Assembly (NCBI GenBank): GCA_963789075.1
Contig: CAWBJQ010000007.1
Coordinates: 62,001 to 126,000 of the forward strand
DNA: 64,000 nucleotides
Reading direction: 5' to 3'
Source: DATATJ01 sp963789075
GTDB lineage: Bacteria; Acidobacteriota; Vicinamibacteria; Vicinamibacterales; CAVVIG01
Part shown: piece after piece, positions 45,836-54,766 of the stretch
Layout of the letters: the number at the start of each line of letters is the position of its first letter
Numbering within the stretch: the stretch's first letter is position 1
Translations under genes and position numbers: made by a program
Notes under the pieces: model-generated
The model's input: only the letters and a program-made list of their open reading frames with translations
What the model was told of the DNA's origin: nothing
Database searches by the model: none

Positions 45836-46387
45836 CTATTCCGCGTGCGTCACCTCCAAACGCGCCTGGTCGATTTCGTTGTTCTCGTGCGTCGACCAGA
45901 TGTCTTCCGCCCCCGTCTGCTCCAGGACTTCCCTGCCTTTGGTGATCCAACCCGCGTCATCGGCGTGTACGGAGACGAGAATGGCCCCGTCCCGGACCCG
46001 GTCCTCGTACTTCTTCGCTTCATCTTTGGGAATCCCAAACCCGACGAGCGCATCGACGATGCTCAACATGGCGTCGCTCACACCCTTGAAGGTGGCCATA
46101 ATGGGGCCGGCGACGACGAACATGGCTCCCGAAACCGCAACAGCGCCGATGCCGACCAGCCAGCCGAGCGCGGCCCCGATCGCCGGGACCGCCCCAGGCC
46201 CGGCGTGGGCCGGCTCGGACAACACCGCATCCGGGCCGGATGGCGTCGCGGCAGGCCCGACACTCCGCGGCGCGACGACTGAGATATCCGAGGTCGCAAA
46301 TCCCTTGGCTTTGAGCGCGTTCAGGGCTATCTCCGCGCTCGCATGAGTCGAATAGACCGCGAGAATCGCTGCGTTCTTGCCAGACAT
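45836..46387 (-). CDS. General-stress-protein-like membrane protein
   Basis: 183 residues from ATG 46387. The N-terminal 45 residues (ILAVYSTHASAEIALNALKA and FATSDISVVAPR) look like the YflT/GSP17M fold. A central Gly/Ala-rich hydrophobic hairpin (ALGWLVGIGAVAVSGAMFVV) inserts in the membrane. The C-terminal GIPKDEAKKYEDRVRDGAIL region is the family's acidic helix followed by SVHADDAGW. Role in stress response is inferred by family. No operon partner. Confidence 0.7.
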   Translation of the reverse strand: MSGKNAAILAVYSTHASAEIALNALKAKGFATSDISVVAPRSVGPAATPSGPDAVLSEPAHAGPGAVPAIGAALGWLVGIGAVAVSGAMFVVAGPIMATFKGVSDAMLSIVDALVGFGIPKDEAKKYEDRVRDGAILVSVHADDAGWITKGREVLEQTGAEDIWSTHENNEIDQARLEVTHAE

Positions 46388-46542
46388 GGGGTGTCTTCCT
46401 TTCACCTGTCAGACCGGCGCGCCGTTCACCGGCGCGTCCATCTTAGGTCTCGCTTTTCACTAACCTTAAAGCGTTGCTACGGCGCCCGCGTGTACCCAAC
46501 TGAACAGCCCCATACGGACTTTCCACTGACCTGCCCCTCTAA

Positions 46543-46580
46543 TCCACGTGTGGACGCGGTGCGGAGGCGTCACACGTGGA
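46543..46580. promoter_or_regulatory. Inverted repeat TCCACGTGTG-N18-CACACGTGGA upstream of arsA pair
   Basis: Two perfect 10-base arms (46543-46552, 46571-46580) lie 44 bases before the first ATPase gene. A separate perfect 12-base palindrome GCTCAATTGAGC (46597-46608) follows, 15 bases before the start codon. Either could be an operator; no regulator gene is adjacent. Confidence 0.7.
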
Positions 46581-46623
46581 GCGAGAGCGAGCGCCCGCTC
46601 AATTGAGCTAAGTTGAGACTCGC

Positions 46624-47592
46624 GTGCCGAACCTGTTCGACAAACGTCTGCTGATCTTCACTGGGAAAGGCGGCGTCGGCAAATCGACGGTTGCCGCTGC
46701 GACCGCCGTCGCGGCAGCCCGCCACGGCAAGCGCGTCCTGATCGTGGAGATCGGGGAGCACGAGCGCATCCACCAAATCTTCGACTCTCCGAAGGCTGGC
46801 TACGCGGGGGCGCGCGTGTATACGGGCCGCACCCCAGGGGCCGCGCCGATCTGGTCGATGTGTCTTACGGCGCGCGAAGCGCTGCGCGAGTTTGCGCTTC
46901 GCTCGATGAAGTTCGAGATGTTGTACGGTGCGGTCTTCGAGAACCGGACCATGCGTTACTTTACGGCGGCCGCCCCAGGTCTCGATGAGCTCACCATCAT
47001 GGGCAAGATCGAGTTCCTTCAGCGTGAATCGCGCGTCTCGTCGAGAGGGCCTGTGTTCGACCTCATGATCTTTGACGCGCCGGCCACCGGACACGGCCTC
47101 GCTTTTTTCGGGGTGCCGAAAATGGCGATGAGCATGACGCGGATGGGACCGCTCCACTCGAAGGCGGAGCGGATGTGGCAGCTGCTCGTCGATCCCGTGC
47201 GCACGGCCTTCAACATCGTCACGCTGCCGGAGGAGATGCCGGTCAACGAGGCCATCGATCTCAGCGAAGCAGCCGAGAAGATGGGACTCCCGCGCGGAAA
47301 GGTCGTGGTGAACGGCGTCCATCCCGATTTCTTTCCTGGCGAGCACGACCACCTGCGCCGCCTGCGCGAGCAAGCCTCGCCCGCGGATATGCTGGAGACC
47401 CGAGTCGCGCGCGCGGCACTCGACCGCGCCGTCTCCTCGGTCGCACGGCGCGAGGCGCACGAGGCAATGATCGAGACGCTCGCCCGGGCGCTTCCGCAAG
47501 AGCGCATCATCCTGCCGTTGCTCTTCCGCCCGCGGATCGGACCCGAGGAAGTTGAAACGCTCGCCGACCGTCTCGAGGCTTTCCAGAGATGA
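46624..47592 (+). CDS. ArsA/GET3-family ATPase, first of a pair
   Basis: 322 residues. Deviant Walker A LLIFTGKGGVGKSTVAAA with the signature Lys, VLIVEIGEHERIHQIFDSP (switch I region in altered form), and MIFDAPATGHGLAFF (switch II/Walker B). It lacks the tandem duplicated halves of arsenical-pump ArsA and the GET3 zinc CxxC. Paired bacterial ATPases like these are of unknown role. GTG start. It overlaps the second ATPase gene by 4 bases, implying a heterodimer. Confidence 0.9.
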   Translation: MPNLFDKRLLIFTGKGGVGKSTVAAATAVAAARHGKRVLIVEIGEHERIHQIFDSPKAGYAGARVYTGRTPGAAPIWSMCLTAREALREFALRSMKFEMLYGAVFENRTMRYFTAAAPGLDELTIMGKIEFLQRESRVSSRGPVFDLMIFDAPATGHGLAFFGVPKMAMSMTRMGPLHSKAERMWQLLVDPVRTAFNIVTLPEEMPVNEAIDLSEAAEKMGLPRGKVVVNGVHPDFFPGEHDHLRRLREQASPADMLETRVARAALDRAVSSVARREAHEAMIETLARALPQERIILPLLFRPRIGPEEVETLADRLEAFQR

Positions 47593-48773
47593 GCCCGGCC
47601 ACGACGAGCCCCCGCGCCAGCCTCGACGAGCTCGTCCAGACGAAGAAGGTCATCGTGTGCGTCGGCAGCGGCGGAGTCGGCAAGACGACAATGTCGGCAG
47701 CGATTGCCCTGAAGGCGGCGGAGCTCGGACGACGGGTCTGCGTCCTGACCATCGACCCGGCCAAGCGTCTGGCCAACGCGATGGGGTTGACGGCGCTTGG
47801 CAATACCGAGTCGCGCATCGCGACCGATCGGCTCGCAGCCGCCGGCCTCCGGCATCCGACAGGTGAGCTCTGGGCCATGATGCTCGACGCGAAGCGGACG
47901 TGGGACGACCTCGTCCTCCGCTTCGCGCTGAATCCGGAACAAGCCAAGCGAATCCTGGCCAACCACTACTACCAGCAGATTTCGTCGGCGCTCGCCGGGT
48001 CACAGGAGTTCATGGCGATGGAGAAGCTGTACGAGCTGCACGAATCGGGAAAATACGATCTGCTCGTCCTGGACACGCCGCCGACACGCCACGCCCTCGA
48101 CTTTCTCGATGCGCCGAAGAAGATGATGGACTTCATGGATGAGGGCGTGCTCAAGCTCTTTCTGGCGCCATCACTCATTGCTGGAAACCTGGGGTTTGGG
48201 TTCCTCAAGAGTTCGACCGCCATGATGTTCAAGCTGCTCGAGCGCATCACCGGCTTCGAGGTGCTGCGCGACATTTCCGACTTCATCGGCAGCTTCGGCG
48301 GCATGCACGCCGGCTTCCGCGATCGCGCCAGGAAGGTCGAGGAATTCCTGCGCGGGGACGGATCCAGCTTTGTGCTGGTCACCAGCCCGGACCCGCCCAC
48401 GGTCGAGGAAGCGGAGTTCTTCTTCCGAAAGCTGACCGAGCACCGGATGCCGTTTGGCGGGTTCATCGTGAATCGCGTCCACGCCGACGCGCTCGCGGAG
48501 ACAGGCGCGAGAGAGCAGTGGCTGAGCATGCGCGATCATCCGGCCGAGATCCTCCGGACGCTGGGCGTGACGGGGACCCTGGCGCTGGCCGAACGGATCA
48601 GCGAAAACTTCGATTGCTATCAGGTGCTCGTGGAAATGGACGCGGCGGCGATCGCCCATCTGGAGAGGACTTGCCAAGGTCCCCAGTTCTGGCGGAAGGT
48701 CCCCGCATTCGAGCTCGACGTGCACGACCTCTCAGCGCTCGCGTGCCTGAACACCTACCTGTTCGAGCGTTGA
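47589..48773 (+). CDS. ArsA/GET3-family ATPase, second of a pair
   Basis: 394 residues. KKVIVCVGSGGVGKTTMSAA is the P-loop, but the intradimer signature Lys of the deviant Walker A (KGGxGKT) is Ser here. CVLTIDPAKRLANAMG is the switch I, LLVLDTPPTRHALDFLDAP the switch II. A long hydrophobic helical segment (about 165-205, LKLFLAPSLIAGNLGFGF) could bind a membrane client, as GET3's groove does. ATGA overlap with the first gene. The mixed Lys/Ser pair suggests asymmetric ATP use in a heterodimer. Confidence 0.9.
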   Translation: MSPATTSPRASLDELVQTKKVIVCVGSGGVGKTTMSAAIALKAAELGRRVCVLTIDPAKRLANAMGLTALGNTESRIATDRLAAAGLRHPTGELWAMMLDAKRTWDDLVLRFALNPEQAKRILANHYYQQISSALAGSQEFMAMEKLYELHESGKYDLLVLDTPPTRHALDFLDAPKKMMDFMDEGVLKLFLAPSLIAGNLGFGFLKSSTAMMFKLLERITGFEVLRDISDFIGSFGGMHAGFRDRARKVEEFLRGDGSSFVLVTSPDPPTVEEAEFFFRKLTEHRMPFGGFIVNRVHADALAETGAREQWLSMRDHPAEILRTLGVTGTLALAERISENFDCYQVLVEMDAAAIAHLERTCQGPQFWRKVPAFELDVHDLSALACLNTYLFER

Positions 48774-48831
48774 GCGATCAACCAGAGGCTCGTCGGCGGA
48801 AGGAGAGAGCGCGCAGGGGGATGACGCTCAG

Positions 48832-49233
48832 TTAACGGGCGGGTAGAAATCGGAGGACGTTGAGGGTGACGACCTTGCGCATCCCGCAGGACAGGTGAAT
48901 GCTGGCCGCCGTATAAAGAAACGTTTTGACGAGTTTCTGGTGCCTTCCCTTGAATTGCTGAACGGTCCACACCGCCAACGTGTCACCGAGACCGAGTACG
49001 GCAACCGTCAGTGTGTTGGGTTTGTCCCGCATGAGCGACCACATCGGAATGCCTTCCGGGGCGTGATTCATGGCGTAGAGGGTCGACGCATCATCTAACG
49101 CGGCTGCCGCGATGAACAGCGTCATCGGTACCTTGAAACTCAATGCAGACGATGTGTCCTGCGCGAAGGACGGCACCGCGCCGCAAGCAACTATCGCGAT
49201 GAGCAACGCCGTCACGCGGAATCGCTTCAGCAT
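48832..49233 (-). CDS. Hypothetical small membrane protein
   Basis: 133 residues. A signal peptide (VTALLIAIVACGAVPSFAQD) is followed by two hydrophobic segments (VPMTLFIAAAALDDASTLYA and LTVAVLGLGDTLAVWTVQQF) and KLVKTFLYTAASIHLSCGMR. I recognise no family. Signal peptide and ordered hydrophobicity support a real gene. Convergent with the second ATPase gene. Confidence 0.6.
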   Translation of the reverse strand: MLKRFRVTALLIAIVACGAVPSFAQDTSSALSFKVPMTLFIAAAALDDASTLYAMNHAPEGIPMWSLMRDKPNTLTVAVLGLGDTLAVWTVQQFKGRHQKLVKTFLYTAASIHLSCGMRKVVTLNVLRFLPAR

Positions 49234-49322
49234 TTCGGACTTCCATTAACCGGCATTCTAGGCGTCGACGTTTTCCGTGGAGACGTCAGAAGCGCGTCCG
49301 TCCTACAGTTTCAGCGAGACGG

Positions 49323-49475
49323 CTATGCCAGGGAGCTGCGGCCGCTCAGGAGCCCGACGACGAACAACACGAGGGCGACGACCAATAAGAGATGGATGAT
49401 CGGGCCGATCGTGAACGTCCCGACGATGCCCAGCAGCCAGGCGATCACGAGAATTACGGCGATGGTGTACAACAT
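49323..49475 (-). CDS. lmo0937-family small membrane protein
   Basis: 50 residues: MLYTIAVILVIAWLLGIVGT, then FTIGPIIHLLLVVALVLFVV and a short polar end. Two membrane helices with the LLG-GT...IHLLLVVA pattern are the hallmark of the lmo0937/YtjC-like (DUF5670) family found in many stress regulons. It has an AGAGAG stretch about 10 bases before the ATG. Function unknown; probably stress-induced. Confidence 0.85.
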   Translation of the reverse strand: MLYTIAVILVIAWLLGIVGTFTIGPIIHLLLVVALVLFVVGLLSGRSSLA

Positions 49476-49677
49476 GGTGTTCTCTCTTTCAGGTGTGAGT
49501 TCACTTCACGCCCGTCGCACGGCGCGGAGGCGATCAACGATTCGACGTTCCGAGTGTGCGGCAATCGCGGACGCATGTCTGTGCGTTTGAGCACACGCGC
49601 CTCGCGCCACTGCGCAGGTACGGTCCCTGCCTCCGACAAGCGAGCAAGTTTCAGAGGGGTTCGACGGCGGTCCGCCG

Positions 49678-50150
49678 TTATGACCGGAACTCCGCGGCGT
49701 GGTCGGCGGCCCATTGGAGGAACGTCCGGGCCGGTGCTCCAGTGAGCTCCGCAAACGTCGATGTCACGAACGCCGGTTGACCCATGGCGGCGGCCCAAGC
49801 GGTGAGCAGCATATTCACCACGGTCGACGAACCCAGGATCGGAAGCAGCTCAGACCGTGCCTCGTCGGGCGACATCTCTTCGACGCGCAGTGATCGCCCG
49901 AGCGCCTCCAATGGTGTGCACTTGCTCGGCCTGCGTCAGCGATTGCGGCCCGGTCACAACATACTCCGCGCCGGCATGCCCGTCTTCGCACAAGGCGCGG
50001 ACCGCGACGGCGGCCACGTCACGCTCATCGGTCGGGGCGGTAGGAGCGTTGAGGTACGGCCAGCGCACGACGTCCCCGGTGCGAATGCGCGAGCCCCAGA
50101 AATGCCGGGCGGACGTTTCCAGTAGAGCCGATGACGAGGATGCGATTCAT
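49678..50150 (-). pseudogene. NmrA/SDR-type NAD(P)-binding protein, internal deletion and frameshifts
   Basis: Begins MNRILVIGSTGNV (Rossmann start), then jumps with a frame change straight to TGDVVRWPYLNAPTAPTDER, AGAEYVVTGPQSLTQAEQV, EARSELLPILGSS and the C-terminal FAELTGAPARTFLQWAADHA. About 150 residues that normally lie between are missing, and two frame changes remain. Intact relatives are atypical SDRs of the NmrA group. Clearly dead: deletion plus frameshift. Confidence 0.8.
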
Positions 50151-50266
50151 TGAGGACGATTCTACAGGCAGGGGATCGATGAGGAATCGACGGCGTGATC
50201 GGTACCCGGGCATCGCCGCGCCCAGATGTCGCAGTTCTGAACCCATCGGCCGTTGTGTGAGCTTCG

Positions 50267-51250
50267 TCAGAGCAGGACGCGCGCCGTGTGCTCCTGCTTC
50301 GTGGCGATGACGTCTACCGTCAACCGTGTGTCAGGTATCGATGTGATCTCCTCGAGTGCCGGAGTGGGCGGCCGGACGTACTGTTCCATGCGGTAGCCGT
50401 TCTCGATCGCGTACAGGCGGTAACCGGCCGCCGTAAAGAGCCCCATGATCTCAGCGGCGTTTCGTCCTTGCGCCTCGAGCGCATCCGGAGTCAGCTCGAA
50501 GATCCACTCTGTCATCGCTCCGAACGTGGGCAGTATGCGCCGCAGTCCGTCGAACACATCAGCCTCGGCCCCTTCCACGTCAACCTTGATCAGCCGCGCC
50601 GAGCGCAGCCGTTCGCTGGCAACCAACTCGTGCAGCGGGAATGCGTCCACGCGAGCCTCAGGTCGAGGTCCCACTATGGTCGACATCGCGGCAACGGTGG
50701 TCGTGGCGCCCAGATTATCTGGTGGTCCTGCGAACAGCTGCAGTGTCTTGCGCCGGTCAGCGACGGCGTGTTCGATGACCTCGATGTTGTTGAACGCGTT
50801 CAGCGCGATATTGTCTCTGAGCATGCCGCCGATCGACGGCGACGCTTCGATGGCCACCACGGCGCCACGCGGCCCCACGCACTTCGCGGCCAGCAGAGTG
50901 TAATAGCCGACGTTCGCACCCACGTCGACGAACAGGTCGCCCAGCCGCAAGCGGCTCTTCACGAAACGGGTGATTCCCGGCTCCCACACACCGAACAAAT
51001 AGATGTGCTTCTGAATTTTGTCTGGGAATCGGACGCGCATCCGAACGCCATCGACGGTGGTGGTGATCGTCTCGAACGGCCGCCAAGCGACATAGGGCGT
51101 AAAGAACCGCGTCAGGAGCTTCAGAACCACATTCGGCGCCGGCAGCCGGCGCACCAGCATTCGAGTGGCGGGAAACCCGAGTCTGGCGATGGCGTGCTCG
51201 GCGGCCCGGAGCCTCGTGGACGTGCTACGGCGATTCAATCGTGTAGGCAA
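50267..51250 (-). CDS. FkbM-family SAM methyltransferase
   Basis: 327 residues. The SAM site is LFVDVGANVGYYTLLAAKCV, followed by AVVAIEASPSIGGMLRDNIA, VIEHAVADRRKTL and LIKVDVEGAEADVFDGLR, all FkbM hallmarks. FkbM proteins O-methylate sugars and small molecules. The TTG start at 51250 overlaps the divergent glycosyltransferase start by one base; a later start is likely for at least one of them. Pairing with a GT2 gene suggests surface glycan modification. Confidence 0.92.
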   Translation of the reverse strand: MPTRLNRRSTSTRLRAAEHAIARLGFPATRMLVRRLPAPNVVLKLLTRFFTPYVAWRPFETITTTVDGVRMRVRFPDKIQKHIYLFGVWEPGITRFVKSRLRLGDLFVDVGANVGYYTLLAAKCVGPRGAVVAIEASPSIGGMLRDNIALNAFNNIEVIEHAVADRRKTLQLFAGPPDNLGATTTVAAMSTIVGPRPEARVDAFPLHELVASERLRSARLIKVDVEGAEADVFDGLRRILPTFGAMTEWIFELTPDALEAQGRNAAEIMGLFTAAGYRLYAIENGYRMEQYVRPPTPALEEITSIPDTRLTVDVIATKQEHTARVLL

Positions 51251-52401
51251 TGCGCTTCCGCTTGTGGTGCGAGTTCATGGGACGTTCACGGACGAGGCGA
51301 ACGCTAGCGGATCCAGTGCACGTCGCAGGCCACGGCGGCGTGGTGCGTTGTTTGCTGCGTCGTCGTCCATTCGCTGTGAACGTGTCAAGCATTACGATTC
51401 TGATTTGCACGTACAACCGCAGTGCTCAGCTGACGCGCACGCTCAACTGCGTCGCCGAGCTTGCCGCGCGATCCGATTGCCTCGTGGACCTGCTGGTCGT
51501 CGACAACAATTCGAGCGACGACACACCGCATGTGGTGGCCAGCGCAGCGGCAGCATCGCGCATCCCGATTCGCTATGCGCGCGAGGAGCGCCAGGGCAAG
51601 GGCTTCGCGTTGAACACCGGCCTCGCCCTCGCCCGCGGCGACCTGCTCGCGCTGACCGACGATGACGTCGTCCCCGGGCCTGATTGGTTGGATACCATCG
51701 TGGGCGTGTTCCGAACCTGCGATGTGGTGTTCGCCGGGGGCAAGGTGCTCCCGATGTGGGAGTCGCCGCCGCCGCCCTCCATGCTCACGAAACGGGCTCA
51801 GGACATTTGGGGACCGTTGGCACTGCTCGATTACGGCGACGAACGCATTTTCTACAGCGGCAGCCCGCACGCGCAGCGGCGGCCGGTGGGTGCCAACCTC
51901 GCGGTGCGCCGCGATGCCATGGTCAAGATCGGCGGATGGCGAACCGATCTCGGTCGGCCGGGCGGAACGTTAATCTCCGGTGAGGATCACGAGATCTATT
52001 TCCGGTTGCAGCGCGCGGGGCAATTCCGCGGCGTCTACGAGCCGGCGATGGTCGTGCGTCACGCCGTCCCTGCGTCCCGGATGACTTCGTCATACTTCCG
52101 GCGGTGGTTTTTCGCTGCGGGCCAGACTCGTGCGCTGATGGCCGACGACTTTTTTCCGGGCGTCGATTTTCGGCGCGCGTCGCGCGTCGCGGGTGTGCCG
52201 CGGTTCCTTTATCGAGAGCTGCTGCGGCTCATCGCGCTCTGGGTACGAAGCTGGCGACGCTCTCGGCTGGACCGCTGGATCGAGCAGTTGATGATCGTTC
52301 GCCACGTCGGCTTGATGTGGGGGATCCGGCAGCGACTGCCGGACCCCGTCACGATGGCCTCGGAACCCGCTGCCAGGAGCGCGCGCGGTGGAGCGCTGTA
52401 A
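51250..52401 (+). CDS. Family 2 glycosyltransferase
   Basis: Up to 383 residues. The GT-A core begins SSITILICTYNRSAQLTRTL, continues LLVVDNNSSDDTPHVVAS, GKGFALNTGLALARGDLLAL and TDDDVVPGPDWLDTI (DxD-type metal site), with the acceptor-site SGEDHEIYFRL (ED). Translation may start at GTG 51376, which removes a non-homologous basic leader. No membrane helix is obvious. It should transfer a sugar to a surface glycan; donor unknown. Divergent from FkbM. Confidence 0.9.
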   Translation: MRFRLWCEFMGRSRTRRTLADPVHVAGHGGVVRCLLRRRPFAVNVSSITILICTYNRSAQLTRTLNCVAELAARSDCLVDLLVVDNNSSDDTPHVVASAAAASRIPIRYAREERQGKGFALNTGLALARGDLLALTDDDVVPGPDWLDTIVGVFRTCDVVFAGGKVLPMWESPPPPSMLTKRAQDIWGPLALLDYGDERIFYSGSPHAQRRPVGANLAVRRDAMVKIGGWRTDLGRPGGTLISGEDHEIYFRLQRAGQFRGVYEPAMVVRHAVPASRMTSSYFRRWFFAAGQTRALMADDFFPGVDFRRASRVAGVPRFLYRELLRLIALWVRSWRRSRLDRWIEQLMIVRHVGLMWGIRQRLPDPVTMASEPAARSARGGAL

Positions 52402-52452
52402 AGCGGTGGAGCGTTGTAACTCGACTCACTCCGCCGGCGAGCGAAGCGAAGT

Positions 52453-52480
52453 TGGCGGAGAGAGAAGTGGGATTCGAGCC
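52453..52480 (+). repeat. Degenerate tRNA-Ser 3'-end copy (att-like) 1
   Basis: TGGCGGAGAGAGA followed by GTGGGATTCGAGCC resembles, in the same orientation, the 3' end of tRNA-Ser at 58324-58353. A 2-base insertion and one change separate them. Likely an old attachment-site scar. Confidence 0.7.
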
Positions 52481-52549
52481 GAGAGCGGCGAGCGCTCGAA
52501 GCCTGTAGACCGCTCGACCCGCCAACGACCGAGCCGCGGGCGAGGAAGT

Positions 52550-52577
52550 TGGCGGAGAGAGAGAGCGATTCGAACCC
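52550..52577 (+). repeat. Degenerate tRNA-Ser 3'-end copy (att-like) 2
   Basis: TGGCGGAGAGAGAGAGCGAT followed by TCGAACCC is a second direct copy of the tRNA-Ser acceptor/T-arm end. With copy 1 and the true tRNA it brackets a 5.8-kb region rich in broken genes. The surrounding 52402-52768 has no supported gene. Confidence 0.7.
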
Positions 52578-52768
52578 AGCGGCACTCTTTGGATTCTGCA
52601 AATTGCGGATTGTACAATGCCATGGTTGCCGCGAATGCCAGCGTTGCCGTGGCGCCTTGCACGCGATTGCACGCACGGCCGAGGTTGTGCGTTCGCTCGA
52701 CCGCATTTCCTGCTGCTCCTGAGTCAGGACAGCGATGCTCCAATCCTGGTCCCGGTGAAGTGACTCTC

Positions 52769-53258
52769 ATGCGACACCTGCGGTTGAAGGACAAACAGGC
52801 AGGCGCGACGGTTCTGTCGGCTGTCAGCTCTGTGGTCCTGCGTTGTGCACTTGGTGTCTCTTTTCTGTCGGCGGTTGCGGATCGGTTCGGGTTATGGGGA
52901 GCTTTCGGCGAGAATCACGTGGCATGGGGCAGTTTCGCCAGATTCGTTGCACATACCGGACAACTCAATTGGTTTTTACCAAAAGCGACGATTCCGACCC
53001 TCGCTGTTGTCTCGACCTTCGCCGAAACTCTTGTTGGTGTTCTGCTGGGTACTGGGATGGCAGACACGGATCGCAGCGCTCTTAAGTGGTGTATTGCTTC
53101 TGCTGTTTGCAGTGACGATGACAGGAGCGCTCGGGATCAAGGCACCTTTGGACTTCTCAGTCTTCTCGGCGATGGGAGGAGCGTTTCTCTTGGCCAGTTG
53201 CGCAGATTATCCATTCAGCATTGATCATCTGCGACGACACCCGCTGAAAGATATGTAG
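52769..53258 (+). pseudogene. DoxX-family membrane protein, frameshifted
   Basis: Read across one frame change near 53055, about 163 residues with four helices: TVLSAVSSVVLRCALGVSFL, FLPKATIPTLAVVSTFAETL, VGVLLGTG then, in the other frame, IAALLSGVLLLLFAVTMTG and FSVFSAMGGAFLLASCADY. DoxX-type proteins are inner-membrane components in redox or terminal-oxidase functions. One indel only, but it lies in a zone of real decay, so death and sequencing error are both possible. Confidence 0.7.
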
Positions 53259-53477
53259 GCATCTTGTATCGCTTGCATTCGCGCCCACGCTCCTCACCAC
53301 GAATCGACCGACGCAGGACTAGAGCGTGTTTCCCGGCGATGTGCCGACCGTAACCGCCATGCTCGATCGGTTCAGCCCACGCCACGATGATCCAGATGGT
53401 CGGCAACAGGACGGGACGCGCGACCTTCTGAATGCCATAGGTCATGTCGAGCGCGCGCAGGCCTCGGTATTAGACAT

Positions 53478-53990
53478 TCACGCTGCGTTTCGCCGCGGCA
53501 ACTTCCAGTCGGGACGAACGAAGTGGCAGGTGTAACCATCCGGTATGCGCTCAAGATAATCTTGATGCTCCGGTTCGGCTTCCCAGAACTCGCCGGCCGG
53601 CGCCACTTCCGTAACGACGCGTCCGGGCCACAAGCCAGACGCATTGACGTCGGCTATCGTTTCTTCGGCTGTGCGGCGTTGCTCGTCACTCGTGTAGAAG
53701 ATCGCGGAACGGTAGCTCGTGCCCCGGTCGTTGCCTTGGCGGTTCGGCGTTGTCGGATCGTGGATCTGGAAGAAGAACTCGAGCAGATCCCGGTAGGTCG
53801 TCTCGTCAGGGTTGAAGACGATCTCGATCGCCTCAGCGTGGGTGCCATGATTGCGGTAGGTCGCATTCGGCACGTCACCCCCGGAATAGCCGACTCTGGT
53901 CGAGAGGACGCCTGGCCGGCGCCTTATCAGTTGTTGCATTCCCCAGAAGCAACCACCGGCAAGAATTGCGCGTTCACTGTTCGTAGCCAT
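53478..53990 (-). CDS. msrA: Peptide-methionine (S)-S-oxide reductase MsrA
   Basis: About 170 residues, full length. The catalytic motif is AGGCFWGMQQ (Cys13 region), followed by TRVGYSGGDVPNATYRN, HAEAIEIVFNP, FFFQIHDPTTPNRQGNDRGT and YRSAIFYT, all MsrA hallmarks. It repairs S-sulfoxides of methionine with thioredoxin. The ATG overlaps the stop of the upstream chimeric gene (TGATG), whose tail is the end of MsrB, so an msrBA operon once stood here. Confidence 0.96.
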   Translation of the reverse strand: MATNSERAILAGGCFWGMQQLIRRRPGVLSTRVGYSGGDVPNATYRNHGTHAEAIEIVFNPDETTYRDLLEFFFQIHDPTTPNRQGNDRGTSYRSAIFYTSDEQRRTAEETIADVNASGLWPGRVVTEVAPAGEFWEAEPEHQDYLERIPDGYTCHFVRPDWKLPRRNAA

Positions 53991-54766
53991 CACACCGCCT
54001 CCTGAGTGAAAAGTCCGAGGTATTCGCCATATCCCTCGGGCTCAAGCTGATCACGATGAATGAAGCGGAGGGACGCTGAGTTCATGCAGTAACGCAAACC
54101 TCCCCTCTTCCCGACGTCACCGCCGATGACATCGAACACCAGATCGACTCCGCCGACGTCTTCGAGGACGTCGTTCTCGAGGTCGACGAATTCCTGAGCG
54201 CCGAAGTCGAGCGCCTTCTGACGATCGGCACCGCGTCCGGTGCCGATGACGTAGGCGCCGGCCTCTCGCGCGAGTTGCATCGCCATCGACCCGACAGCGC
54301 CGGCCGCGCCGTGCACGAGAACGCTCTGGCCCGCCTGAACGCGACCGTGCTCGAACAGTCCCTGCCACGCGGTCAGGCCCGGCATCGCCAGGCCCGCGCC
54401 CACCGCGAAGTCGACGTCGCTCGGCAGGGGCGCGAGGTTGCGTGCCTCGATCGCCACATACTCGGCCAGGGTGCCGCCTCGATAGGAGTCCGCGAGGCCG
54501 AACACCCGCTGTCCCACCGACAGCCCCCTCGTGCCATAGCCGAGAGCGGTGACGACTCCGGCCAGCTCTTGCCCGGGAATCACCGGCGTCCGGTCACGGC
54601 CGAGGCGATCGGTCCAGGTCGACGGCCACGTCAGCTCACCCGAAGTGAATCCCGACGCATGAGCCTCAACGACGACATCGTTTATCGCTGCTTGCGGCTC
54701 GGGCCGCTCCACCAGCGTCATCCCGGCCGTTCCCGCAGCCTGGTCCGTCACCACGATCGCCTTCAC
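53990..54766 (-). CDS. Chimeric ORF: quinone-reductase/alcohol-dehydrogenase N-terminus fused to the end of MsrB
   Basis: 258 residues. Residues 1-220 are an MDR-superfamily reductase: KAIVVTDQAAGTAGMTLVER, TPVIPGQELAGVV, VLVHGAAGAVGSMAMQLARE (NADPH loop), VDLVFDVIGGDVGKR. Residues from about 222 are not MDR but the C-terminus of methionine-R-sulfoxide reductase: GGLRYCMNSASLRFIHRDQL, EPEGYGEYLGLF, including the MsrB catalytic Cys region. The junction (near 54105) is clean and in frame, so a deletion fused two genes. The MsrB part is too short to fold alone; the MDR part lacks its C-terminus. Confidence 0.82.
   Translation of the reverse strand: MKAIVVTDQAAGTAGMTLVERPEPQAAINDVVVEAHASGFTSGELTWPSTWTDRLGRDRTPVIPGQELAGVVTALGYGTRGLSVGQRVFGLADSYRGGTLAEYVAIEARNLAPLPSDVDFAVGAGLAMPGLTAWQGLFEHGRVQAGQSVLVHGAAGAVGSMAMQLAREAGAYVIGTGRGADRQKALDFGAQEFVDLENDVLEDVGGVDLVFDVIGGDVGKRGGLRYCMNSASLRFIHRDQLEPEGYGEYLGLFTQEAV

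Noticed and set aside
53215..53445. 76-codon minus-strand frame starting MTYGIQKVARPVLLP
   Set aside because: Slightly DoxX-like at the start but quickly random; no ribosome site.
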